64,000 nucleotides of DNA from Deltaproteobacteria bacterium (GTDB lineage Bacteria; UBA10199; JADGCS01): contig JADGCS010000006.1 of assembly GCA_015228875.1 (NCBI GenBank), positions 1 through 64,000 on the forward strand, in the 5' to 3' direction. Positions 13,312 through 21,467 of this stretch are shown piece by piece. Under the pieces are notes generated by a model, which was not told where the DNA came from, did not search any database, and saw nothing but the letters and a program-made list of their open reading frames with translations. Position 1 is the first letter of the stretch, and each line of letters opens with the position of its first letter. The translations under genes and the position numbers were made by a program.

Positions 13312-15645
13312 ATGAAAAATGATTTTCCAAAACTGGTGGTCCTTTCCGGCGGCACAGAAGCGGGGCAGGAAATCGTGCTTAAGGGCAGGGAGCGGGTCAG
13401 TATTGGTCGTTCAGATGATAACGACTTTATCCTTGCCGATACCTCTGTTTCCCGCAGGCATTCTGCCCTGATCTTTAAAGATAATGTATGGATGATCGGT
13501 GACGAAAGCTCGCGAAACGGAACCCTTCTTAACGATGAGTCTGTAGAAGTAGACCATCCTGTCCCTGTTGCAAACCTCGATGTGATCAGGATTGGCATGT
13601 ATGAGCTGAGGTTTGTCGAAAAAGAATCATCTCCTTCCGAGATCAGAGAAAAAACATCCTATAAAAAATTAACCCCCAAAGAGCAGGATGAGGTGGCGGC
13701 AATTGAAAACAAAGACGCAACAGAAGAACAGCAGCGGGAGGCCGCAGACAAAGCGGCAGAGGGTGCGACTGATTTGGAAGAATCCTCCGGGGCAGAGACC
13801 GACAAAGAAGAACTTATCGAGCTTGAGCGCAAGGGATACCCCCCCGAAAACCAGCGTCTCATGGCAAAAGGGCTTTTGATATTTTCTATCATCGCCGTCT
13901 TGTTCTGTGGTCTTGGGGTGGGGTTGTATTTTACTTATGGGCATTACGCAGAAAAAAAGGTCGATGATCAGGCACAAACAACCGATGTGCAAAAAAACAC
14001 CGGTGTTAAAGAGACTGTGTTCTTTGATATCCTGCGCGGGGCAAAGAGGTTTGTGATGGACAAACTGCGAGTGTTGCAGGGAAAAAAAAATCAGCAGGAT
14101 GTTAAAACCGGTGGTGTGACGGGGGCGGGCGATGGCACAAAAGGGGCAGGGGTTGCAGCGCTTCAAACAGGCGGTGATGCGGTCAAAGGGCAGACACAGA
14201 CGGGGCTAAAGGGTCAGACAGAAGATGGGGGCGATCAGGCCACGGACACGGTGACCCCGAATGACGATTTTACGGTCACTTCTTTGTCAACCGAAGACAA
14301 AGCAAAGATCGACTCGCAAAAGGCGCTTGATTTTTCTGTTTTTCTCGATGTCGAGACCACACCTCTTGCTGCCACTGTTTATTTTCAGGATGAAAGACTG
14401 GGGATGACACCCTTTAAAAGAAATGTATCTGTCAAACCAAACCAGATCTACCCCCTCTATGTCGATTTTGAACTGCGTGAGATCAACGATGTCTTTCGTA
14501 AAAAAATAGAATTCAAGGCCAGACCCGATACCGACGTTATCGAACTCAAACTCGACGCCGAGATTGGGGTGTTGAGGATTCTCAAACTTCCCCGCCGTGT
14601 CGATTTTTATCTCGAGGGGTTTTACGATTACGATAAATTTAAGGCAAACCCCGTCAAGATCAGTGATATTGTTTACGGCAGGCCGGTGTATCTGCCTTAC
14701 GGGACATACACGGTTGAGTTGCGGGAAAAAACAACCATCGCCGGATCAGAAAATCTGATCACCCAGATTCGTTTTCAGAGGGAGTATACCATCAACAAAG
14801 AGAACAGGACTCTTAATTTCTCTGTCTCTGACCGTGACCTGCAGTTTTTTCCGGCAGTCATCAACTCTTCACCGGAAAACGCAGAGGTCTATTTCGGCAC
14901 CGAAAAAATAGGCACGACACCGTATACAGGAAATCTGGCCCTTGGAAAGAACCAGATCAAAATTGTCAAAGAGGGTTTTTTTCCTGCCGTGATCGACGTC
15001 GACATGCGGATGCATTCTGTTTACGATGTCAATGTGACATTAAAAACCTCAAAAATGGGCGAGTTGGTCAACAAGGCAAAGGAGTACCTGCGCTACGAAC
15101 AGACAAACAACGCGGTGGTCACACTTGTCGATGCCCTCAAATACGGCGGTTCGGCAAAAGAAAAGGCCGAGGTTTATTATTTGTTGGGAGAGACGTATCT
15201 TGGACTCAAAGAATACAATCAGGCACTGCCCTATTTTGAAAAGGCAAAAGGGCACGAGGACTTTAAACACCTTGCCACATTGGGGATGGCAAGGGCCTAC
15301 AATGCAGTGGGTCAGCAGGCTTATGCCCTCAAGACCGTTGTAGAGGTCCTTGTCACCATGAATCAAAATACCACAGCGAGGGTGAGGTCGGAGGCAGATT
15401 CTGTATTCAAACTTGTCTCGCCGGTTAAATCGGTGATGTATCTTTATACCGATCCCCCCGGCGCTGCAGTTTACATCAACGAAAAAAAAATAGATCAAGA
15501 CACCCCGCTTTTTTTGTCGGATCTTGGTCTGGGTAATTACAGGCTTCAGTTTGAAAGGCCTGGGTACAAAACCTATAAAACAAAACAAAACTTAAAGATC
15601 GGCGAGTTTGTGTTGGTCAAGGTTAGGATGGAAAAAGAAGACTAG
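13312..15645 (+). CDS. FHA - transmembrane - PEGA/TPR protein
   Basis: The 777-residue product starts at the ATG at 13312 (a TTG four codons earlier is also open). Order: FHA domain at about 8-100 (SIGRSDDNDFIL, SVSRRHSAL, SSRNGTLLND); acidic linker; one membrane helix near 185-207 (LLIFSIIAVLFCGLGVGLYF); a low-complexity Gly/Lys linker; PEGA-type domains (TPLAATVYFQDERLGMTPF, SSPENAEVYFGTEKIGTTPY); TPR-like helices (AEVYYLLGETYLGLKEYNQA); and a last PEGA domain (DPPGAAVYINEKKIDQDTPL). The FHA part is cytoplasmic and the PEGA/TPR part periplasmic, so it can relay a phospho-signal across the membrane. It is divergent from the FHA/TPR operon and abuts surE. Confidence 0.83.
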   Translation: MKNDFPKLVVLSGGTEAGQEIVLKGRERVSIGRSDDNDFILADTSVSRRHSALIFKDNVWMIGDESSRNGTLLNDESVEVDHPVPVANLDVIRIGMYELRFVEKESSPSEIREKTSYKKLTPKEQDEVAAIENKDATEEQQREAADKAAEGATDLEESSGAETDKEELIELERKGYPPENQRLMAKGLLIFSIIAVLFCGLGVGLYFTYGHYAEKKVDDQAQTTDVQKNTGVKETVFFDILRGAKRFVMDKLRVLQGKKNQQDVKTGGVTGAGDGTKGAGVAALQTGGDAVKGQTQTGLKGQTEDGGDQATDTVTPNDDFTVTSLSTEDKAKIDSQKALDFSVFLDVETTPLAATVYFQDERLGMTPFKRNVSVKPNQIYPLYVDFELREINDVFRKKIEFKARPDTDVIELKLDAEIGVLRILKLPRRVDFYLEGFYDYDKFKANPVKISDIVYGRPVYLPYGTYTVELREKTTIAGSENLITQIRFQREYTINKENRTLNFSVSDRDLQFFPAVINSSPENAEVYFGTEKIGTTPYTGNLALGKNQIKIVKEGFFPAVIDVDMRMHSVYDVNVTLKTSKMGELVNKAKEYLRYEQTNNAVVTLVDALKYGGSAKEKAEVYYLLGETYLGLKEYNQALPYFEKAKGHEDFKHLATLGMARAYNAVGQQAYALKTVVEVLVTMNQNTTARVRSEADSVFKLVSPVKSVMYLYTDPPGAAVYINEKKIDQDTPLFLSDLGLGNYRLQFERPGYKTYKTKQNLKIGEFVLVKVRMEKED

Positions 15646-16386
15646 ATGAATATTCTTGTCACAAATGATGATGGTTTCATGGCGCGGGGGATTAAACAGC
15701 TGGCGGGGGCTTTAAAAGAAGTCAGCGGTTGCAGGGTGGTGGTTGTGGCCCCGGAAACGGAGATGTCTACAACATCGCACTCCCTGACACTTAACAGACC
15801 CCTGCGCTGTGTCAAAAAAGGCCCCCATGTTTACGCTGTAAACGGCACGCCCGTTGATTGCGTCTATATGGCAGTGGCCGCTGTTTTTAAAGGCAACCCG
15901 GATCTCATTTTTTCGGGGATCAATCATGGAGCCAATCTCGGTGATGACATCCATTATTCGGGTACGGTGGCCGCAGCTATTGAGGGCGGGATCCGGGGTA
16001 TTCCATCGGTCGCTGTTTCGCAGTTTGTTGTCAAAAAATTCAATGGACAAATGGCCGCAGCGTTTGCAAAAAGGCTTTTAATTTTTTTTAAAAAACACGG
16101 TCTGCCCCAGGGCTTGGTGCTTAATGTCAATGTGCCCGAGTCTGCCAAGTCTTTTGATTATGAGATCACAAAAATGGGCAAGCGGGACTACGGCGATCCT
16201 GTGGTCAACAAAACAGATCCCAGAGGACGGCCTTATTACTGGGTGGGTGGCAGTCAGTACAAATTTTTTGATATCAAGGGTTCGGACTGCAACGCCGTCG
16301 TGGCTGGCAAGATCTCTCTCACGCCCTTAAATATTAACATGACCTGCCATGTGGGATCGAAAGCCATGAAGCACTGGCGGGTGTAA
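15646..16386 (+). CDS. surE: 5'/3'-nucleotidase SurE
   Basis: SurE is a metal-dependent nucleoside monophosphate phosphatase. The 246-residue protein begins MNILVTNDDGFMARGI with the catalytic Asp pair, followed by APETEMSTTSHSLT and FSGINHGANLGDDIHYSGTV, both conserved metal and substrate loops. Its ATG directly follows the stop of the FHA-PEGA gene. The order surE-pcm-nlpD matches the classic proteobacterial stationary-phase cluster, without rpoS here. Confidence 0.95.
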   Translation: MNILVTNDDGFMARGIKQLAGALKEVSGCRVVVVAPETEMSTTSHSLTLNRPLRCVKKGPHVYAVNGTPVDCVYMAVAAVFKGNPDLIFSGINHGANLGDDIHYSGTVAAAIEGGIRGIPSVAVSQFVVKKFNGQMAAAFAKRLLIFFKKHGLPQGLVLNVNVPESAKSFDYEITKMGKRDYGDPVVNKTDPRGRPYYWVGGSQYKFFDIKGSDCNAVVAGKISLTPLNINMTCHVGSKAMKHWRV

Positions 16387-16450
16387 AACCAAACAATCAT
16401 AAAAGATACCGCGCCATACGATCTGCTGAAAATAGTGGATAATATTCTTG

Positions 16451-17140
16451 ATGTTGATTAATGCAAATAAAATGACACCTGTTTTTGATGACAACGACAC
16501 ATACGCTGTTGCCCGCAAGAGGATGATCAGCGAACAGATCATCTCGCGTCATATTTCAGACAAGCGCGTGATCGACATCATGAGCAGGGTGCCGCGTCAC
16601 GAGTTTGTTGACGATGCACTTAAGGATCAGGCATATACGGACGGCCCCCTCAGTATTGGAGAGGGGCAGACGATCTCGCAGCCCTTTATTGTGGCCCTGA
16701 TGACAGAGACCCTGCTCCTGTCAGGTGCAGAAAAGGTCCTCGAAATCGGCACAGGCTGCGGCTATCAGACCCTGATTCTTGCCATGGCTGCAAGGCAGGT
16801 CTACACGATAGAGCGCATCAAATCGTTGGGACTCAAGGCAAGAACCAGGTTTAAAAAATTTGGTCTAAAAAATATTGTCATGCGGATAGGAGACGGTTCG
16901 CTTGGCTGGGCGGAGGCTGCGCCTTTTGACCGCATCCTCATTGCCTGTGCGGCGCCGCAGGTGCCCGATATTTTTGTCAAGCAACTTTCGGAAGGAGGGA
17001 TCATGGTGATCCCGGTCTCGACAGGTTCGGGCCACCAGGACTTACTCAGGATTACCCGAAAAAATAATTCTGTTTTTACCGAAAATCTTGGTGCCTGTCA
17101 TTTTGTCAAACTGGTTGGTCGGCACGGGTATCAGGCATAA
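16451..17140 (+). CDS. pcm: Protein-L-isoaspartate O-methyltransferase
   Basis: Pcm methylates isoaspartyl residues in aged proteins so they can revert to aspartate. The sequence has RMISEQIISRHISDKRVIDI, VPRHEFV, GEGQTISQPFIVALMTE and the SAM-binding VLEIGTGCGYQT, then VYTIERI. The start is uncertain between 16451 and 16472; both precede the conserved region. It follows surE by 64 bp and precedes the LysM/M23 lipoprotein by 15 bp. Confidence 0.94.
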   Translation: MLINANKMTPVFDDNDTYAVARKRMISEQIISRHISDKRVIDIMSRVPRHEFVDDALKDQAYTDGPLSIGEGQTISQPFIVALMTETLLLSGAEKVLEIGTGCGYQTLILAMAARQVYTIERIKSLGLKARTRFKKFGLKNIVMRIGDGSLGWAEAAPFDRILIACAAPQVPDIFVKQLSEGGIMVIPVSTGSGHQDLLRITRKNNSVFTENLGACHFVKLVGRHGYQA

Positions 17141-17155
17141 AGGCTGCATTTTTCT

Positions 17156-18052
17156 ATGAATAGAATAAACCTCATTGTTGTTTTCATCTGTCTGGCTTTG
17201 ATTTCAAGCGGCTGCAGCCAGTTTCAGGCTGTCTTTAACAAAGAAGGGCGCGCGTCTCCTCATGCCTTGACAAAGGGTCCACAAACCAAAAAAACAGTTT
17301 CCCAAAAAATAAAAAACAAAGACGCCACAATCGAAAAAAAGGATCATAAAAAAACCAAACCACCCAAAGAACAAAAAAAAATAAAAAAACAAAAACAACC
17401 TGCCCCGTTGCAAATTCAGGGAGACGGAAGACAGCCCATCGTTACAAAAAAAGGCACATACTATTTTGTGGTCAAGGGCGACACGATCTCACTCATTTCG
17501 GAAAAATACAAAATATCGCGTGATCACCTTGCCCAGATCAACGACTTGTACAACTCAGATCTTGTGGCCGGGAGGCGGATTTTTATCCCCAACAGAAAAA
17601 CAAAAAAAGACTTCCTCTCGGTCACGGATATTATCAGGGCCAAAAAAATTGAGCGCGAGAGGTCTTTACGTTCGATTAAATTTATCTGGCCTCTTAAAGA
17701 ATACGTCATCACCAGCGGTTTTGGGTGGCGGCGTGGCAGACCGCACGAAGCCCTTGATTTGTCCGCAAAACGGGGGACGCCTGTCTTTGCTGCGACTGAT
17801 GGCGTGGTGATCTTTGCCGAAAGATACGCCGGCTATGGCAATCTCCTTGTTCTTAAACACGCAAAAAATTATTTTACGGCCTACGCGCATCTGCATACAA
17901 TGCAGACAGAGGTCGGGAAAAAAGTCAAAAAGGGCGAGCAGATCGCCACTGTTGGCAATACGGGACGATCCAGTGGTCCTCACCTGCACTTTGAGATTCA
18001 TAAAAAGACGCAGGCCATAGACCCGCTCAAGCTCTTGCCCAAGAAAAAATAA
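17156..18052 (+). CDS. nlpD: NlpD-like lipoprotein: LysM and M23 peptidase domain
   Basis: The 298-residue lipoprotein has a type II signal peptide (LALISSGC), a Lys-rich linker (about 45-90), one LysM domain (YYFVVKGDTISLISEKYKIS ... AGRRIFIPN, about 100-145) and a C-terminal M23 domain (HEALDLS, HLHFEIH, 185-295). NlpD proteins bind peptidoglycan and normally activate amidases because their M23 site is degenerate. Here HxxxD and HxH are both visible, so real endopeptidase activity cannot be excluded. The position after surE-pcm supports the nlpD name. Confidence 0.85.
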   Translation: MNRINLIVVFICLALISSGCSQFQAVFNKEGRASPHALTKGPQTKKTVSQKIKNKDATIEKKDHKKTKPPKEQKKIKKQKQPAPLQIQGDGRQPIVTKKGTYYFVVKGDTISLISEKYKISRDHLAQINDLYNSDLVAGRRIFIPNRKTKKDFLSVTDIIRAKKIERERSLRSIKFIWPLKEYVITSGFGWRRGRPHEALDLSAKRGTPVFAATDGVVIFAERYAGYGNLLVLKHAKNYFTAYAHLHTMQTEVGKKVKKGEQIATVGNTGRSSGPHLHFEIHKKTQAIDPLKLLPKKK

Positions 18053-18089
18053 CACGGTCTGTGTGTTTCCGATGCCGAGTTTCTGGTCA

Positions 18090-18107
18090 CGACATCACAG
18101 GTGATGT
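18090..18107. other. Short hairpin in the apt leader
   Basis: GACATCAC-AG-GTGATGTC lies 37 bp upstream of the apt ATG. It could be a weak stem in the leader or an operator; there is no T-run after it. Confidence 0.4.
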
Positions 18108-18143
18108 CTGGGGGCTGGTATTTTCAAAGAGAGGAGATAAAAA

Positions 18144-18656
18144 ATGGATTTAAGCAAAACCATCAGAGATGTTCCTGATTTTCCAAAAAAAGGCATCCTT
18201 TTTAAGGATATCACAACCCTTCTTAAAGACCCTTCTGCGCTGCGCGAGTGTGTCCAGCAGTTAACACAGCCCTTTATCAACAAGGGGATCAAAAAGGTTT
18301 GCGGGATAGAATCGCGGGGTTTTATTTTCGGTACGGCCCTGGCCCTTGAGCTTGGTGCAGGCTTTGTTCCTGTGCGCAAGGCAGGCAAGCTTCCCTATAA
18401 AACCGTTTCACAAGAGTACGCCCTTGAGTATGGCACCGATAAAATAGAGATTCACGTAGATGCCATAGAAAAAGGCGAAAGGGTTCTTATTGTCGATGAC
18501 CTTCTCGCAACAGGGGGGACGGCCGCGGCCTGCATGGGTCTCTTAAAAAAAATCGACGCTCAAATTTATGGATTTGCCTTTCTGGTAGAGCTTGCCTTTC
18601 TCAACGGGCGGCAAAAACTGACAGAAGGTCAGGTGGTGTCGTTGGTTGTGTATTGA
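18144..18656 (+). CDS. apt: Adenine phosphoribosyltransferase
   Basis: Apt salvages adenine with PRPP to AMP. The 170-residue protein has RDVPDFPKKGILFKDITTLL at the N-terminus, GIESRGFIFG, and the PRPP motif VLIVDDLLATGGTA. A ribosome site (GAGGAGA) precedes the ATG. It is convergent with the acyl-CoA dehydrogenase gene, and a long palindrome lies between them. Confidence 0.95.
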   Translation: MDLSKTIRDVPDFPKKGILFKDITTLLKDPSALRECVQQLTQPFINKGIKKVCGIESRGFIFGTALALELGAGFVPVRKAGKLPYKTVSQEYALEYGTDKIEIHVDAIEKGERVLIVDDLLATGGTAAACMGLLKKIDAQIYGFAFLVELAFLNGRQKLTEGQVVSLVVY

Positions 18657-18712
18657 GGCTCCTCGTTGTTTTTAAAGTTTTAAACCTAGAAGCGGCAGTT
18701 GAAGAATACAAG

Positions 18713-18823
18713 GCGACAGGAGATACGGGATTTAATTGGGTTCTACGCGACTTCCCGTGCTTCACCCGTTGGGTGAGCAATTTTGACTCTCCGAACCCAA
18801 TTAAATCCCGTATCTCCTGTCGC
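18713..18823. repeat. Palindromic repeat family D, copy D1
   Basis: Perfect 31-bp arms (18713-18743 with 18793-18823; inner part GGGATTTAATTGGGTTC) surround a 49-nt loop containing TCACCCGTTGGGTGA. Weaker outer pairing extends the palindrome to about 18681-18853, reaching the stop codon of the acyl-CoA dehydrogenase gene. It lies between convergent genes and may end both transcripts. Confidence 0.92.
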
Positions 18824-18851
18824 TTAGCATGGTTCAATTGCCGTTTGTAGG

Positions 18852-20006
18852 TTAAAAACAATCGAGATACCTTGCAATCACCAGGCGCTGGATTTCTGAT
18901 GTGCCTTCGCCGATGTCCAGTAGTTTTTGATCGCGGTAGTATTTTGCCGCGGGGTATTCTTCCATTAAGCCGTAGCCGCCGTGGAGCTGCACGCAGTGAT
19001 TGGCGACCCTGTAAAACACCTCAGAGCAATACACCTTGGACATCGCGGCCTCTTTAGAGAACGCGCGGCCCTGATCCTTAAGCCAGCAGGCCCTGTAAAG
19101 AAGGCTGCGGGCGGCCTCGATCTCGGTGGCGCAGTCCACAAGTTTAAAGGCATTAATCTGAAAGGACGAGATAGGTTTTCCAAAGGCGATTCTTTCTTTT
19201 GAATATTTTAAGGCCTCTTCGAAGGCCCCCTGTGCGCCGCCAAGCCCCATCGCGGCAATCGCAAGACGCCCGCTGTCCAAGGTTTGAAGCATCTGTTTAA
19301 AACCGTCACCGCGTTTTCCCAACAGATTACCTTCGGGGACGGTGACATCATCAAAGTAAAGCTCGGCGGTATTTGATGATCTCCAGGTCATCTTGTTTTT
19401 CATGGCCTTGGCTGTGAGTCCCTTGCAGCTTTGCTCTGCGATGATGCAGGATATTTCTTTTTTACCGTTGTCTTTTGTGTCTGTAATAGCCTGCACGGTG
19501 ACACCCGCGCTCATCTCGTTGGCAGAGTTTGTGATAAAAATTTTTGACCCGTTGATGATCCATTGACCATCTTTTAAAATCGCGTTGGTCTTTGAGTTGC
19601 CGGCATCAGAACCCGCGTTGGGCTCGGTGAGTCCAAACCCCCACAGTTTTTTTTCGGAACACAGGGGAGGCAGGTATTTTTCCTTCTGTTCTTTGCTGCC
19701 AAAGTAATACAGCGGGCCAATTCCCAGAGAATTGCCCGCGGCCACCGTTGCCGCCTGACACCCGTCGATCCTTGCGAGTTCTTCCACAACAATAATGTAA
19801 GACAGATAATCCATCCCCTGCCCGCCGTATTCTGGGGAACAGGTGACCCCAAAGAGCCCAAGGTCAAACATTTTGCCGGTGAGTTCGTATGAAAATTCCT
19901 CTTTGCGGTCGAGTTCGAGCCTCACTGGTTTGATTTCCTTTTCGGCAAAATCACGGACGGTGTTTTTTAAAAGCATTTGTTCGGGGGTAAGGTCATAATT
20001 TGGCAT
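18852..20006 (-). CDS. Acyl-CoA dehydrogenase (short-chain/butyryl-type)
   Basis: This FAD enzyme oxidises acyl-CoA to trans-2-enoyl-CoA. The 384-residue sequence has CSPEYGGQGMDYL, FGLTEPNAGSDAG, a substrate-loop block SGRLAIAAMGLGGAQ, and AKYYRDQKLLDIGEGTSEIQ. The Glu in GEGT is the usual catalytic base of short- and medium-chain enzymes; helix G has no Glu before its Arg, consistent with that. An electron-transfer flavoprotein is needed but is not in the window. The upstream gap (20007-20274) is shared with a divergent lipoprotein gene and holds no clear promoter. Confidence 0.9.
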   Translation of the reverse strand: MPNYDLTPEQMLLKNTVRDFAEKEIKPVRLELDRKEEFSYELTGKMFDLGLFGVTCSPEYGGQGMDYLSYIIVVEELARIDGCQAATVAAGNSLGIGPLYYFGSKEQKEKYLPPLCSEKKLWGFGLTEPNAGSDAGNSKTNAILKDGQWIINGSKIFITNSANEMSAGVTVQAITDTKDNGKKEISCIIAEQSCKGLTAKAMKNKMTWRSSNTAELYFDDVTVPEGNLLGKRGDGFKQMLQTLDSGRLAIAAMGLGGAQGAFEEALKYSKERIAFGKPISSFQINAFKLVDCATEIEAARSLLYRACWLKDQGRAFSKEAAMSKVYCSEVFYRVANHCVQLHGGYGLMEEYPAAKYYRDQKLLDIGEGTSEIQRLVIARYLDCF

Positions 20007-20274
20007 GGCCCAGTATTAGGTGTTCCTTAGAAAAAGTTCAAACATTTATGTCCCTGGCGGCTATGCAATTGCCTAAAATGTCTAATAAAGGTCATGGTGG
20101 TGTCGCCTGGCAGGTGGACCATTGTTGCACTGTGCCAATTCGGGATACAATCTTGTTGTTTTTACACACAAAACAGGTATTTTTTTGTTTCGGGAATACG
20201 CAACTTATGGCACGGTTGGACGATAACTCCATCGTACGGTCGTACAAATAATGCGGGGAGATTTATTTGCCTTT

Positions 20275-21441
20275 ATGATGCACAAAGAAAAACTTACAAT
20301 GATCATGGTCGTTCTCGTTTTGTTTTTTGCAGCCTGCTCGACCTTTAATTCCGAAAAGCAGTACACCAACAAGGTGGTGGCACCTGATTTTATTACCGAG
20401 CTTTATGGTCACACCGATCAGACGATCGCTGTCAATCACCCGGACGGGGCCCACATTTCATGGATGGGGTTTATTCAATCCAACGACTACAAGTATTTTC
20501 AGATTACTAAGGTGCAGGTTGGTACGCAGACGATTGTTGCAGAGAACATGGAGATCGATGGGGAGCTTTTTACGCCGTCCTGCAACGCGATTGTCGAAGA
20601 TATCACCGTCGGTGCCAGCGCATCCCAAACGACAGGTTATGCCAACGGAAACATATCTGTTGCGGGGGCCAACGATCTTAAGATCACTGTCCGTTACAGC
20701 CCGCTCATCGCGATAGAATCCGGGGACGCCCCCCACGAAACCTATTTAATTATCAACTACGATCAGCCCGAGGCCGGCTCCATGCGGATCAAGTTGCAGG
20801 GATTCACGCAGGGGGTCAAGGCCGACAAGTGCACACAGGCGGTCTCAACGATGGAGGTGATCGAATACCAGATCAAGGGCGGGGCGTTTGATCTGTACTT
20901 TTGCAGTTCGGAGGTGGCAAAGGCGGGACTTAATAATACTGAGCAGGATCCTGGCAGCCCCGATTATCACGGGGTTTCAACAAATCTGGCCACGGTCTCC
21001 GTGACCAACCCGGCGATGACATTTTATAAGGTTGATGAAGAGACGGTGTGTATTCTTACGGCACCAACACCGACAGTTGAGAAATTTGATTTGCCCATTC
21101 CTCCCATGCCCGGTGTGCCCATTGACTCCATGGAGATCAAACTCATGGAGGGCTCGATTGCCCAGTGTGATCTTGATGCGGACGGAAATATTTTATGCCC
21201 GGAGAGCATCAACATCGAGGCGTTGGTCTCTTTGTCAGGGTTTAGTTTGACAAACCAGCAAGTAACAGCCGAAGCACTTGTGACAACAGATTGTACGGAT
21301 TTTGGCAGTATCAGCGGTTCCGGCGCCTTTGGGGATGAGAGTCTCACCCTTATTCTTTCGGGCAAAACTCTGTCTGATCAAAATACACAGGAATACAACA
21401 TTGTTGATTCGCTTATTGTGGCTGTGATTAAACTTGAATAG
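20275..21441 (+). CDS. Lipoprotein of unknown function
   Basis: MMHKEKLTMIMVVLVLFFAACS gives a clear lipobox (FAAC), so the protein is lipidated and exported. The 365-residue mature part is beta-rich, Thr/Ser/Asp-rich and has several Cys (SCNAIVED, DKCTQA, YFCSSE, VCILTAP, QCDLDADGNILCPE), probably disulphide-bonded. The 'DLDADGNILCP' stretch resembles a calcium-binding loop. No family recognised. The ATG at 20275 is preferred over 20251 because it starts the signal peptide directly. Confidence 0.7.
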   Translation: MMHKEKLTMIMVVLVLFFAACSTFNSEKQYTNKVVAPDFITELYGHTDQTIAVNHPDGAHISWMGFIQSNDYKYFQITKVQVGTQTIVAENMEIDGELFTPSCNAIVEDITVGASASQTTGYANGNISVAGANDLKITVRYSPLIAIESGDAPHETYLIINYDQPEAGSMRIKLQGFTQGVKADKCTQAVSTMEVIEYQIKGGAFDLYFCSSEVAKAGLNNTEQDPGSPDYHGVSTNLATVSVTNPAMTFYKVDEETVCILTAPTPTVEKFDLPIPPMPGVPIDSMEIKLMEGSIAQCDLDADGNILCPESINIEALVSLSGFSLTNQQVTAEALVTTDCTDFGSISGSGAFGDESLTLILSGKTLSDQNTQEYNIVDSLIVAVIKLE

Positions 21442-21467
21442 AGAGAGAGTCCTGTCGGTCCGATTCA

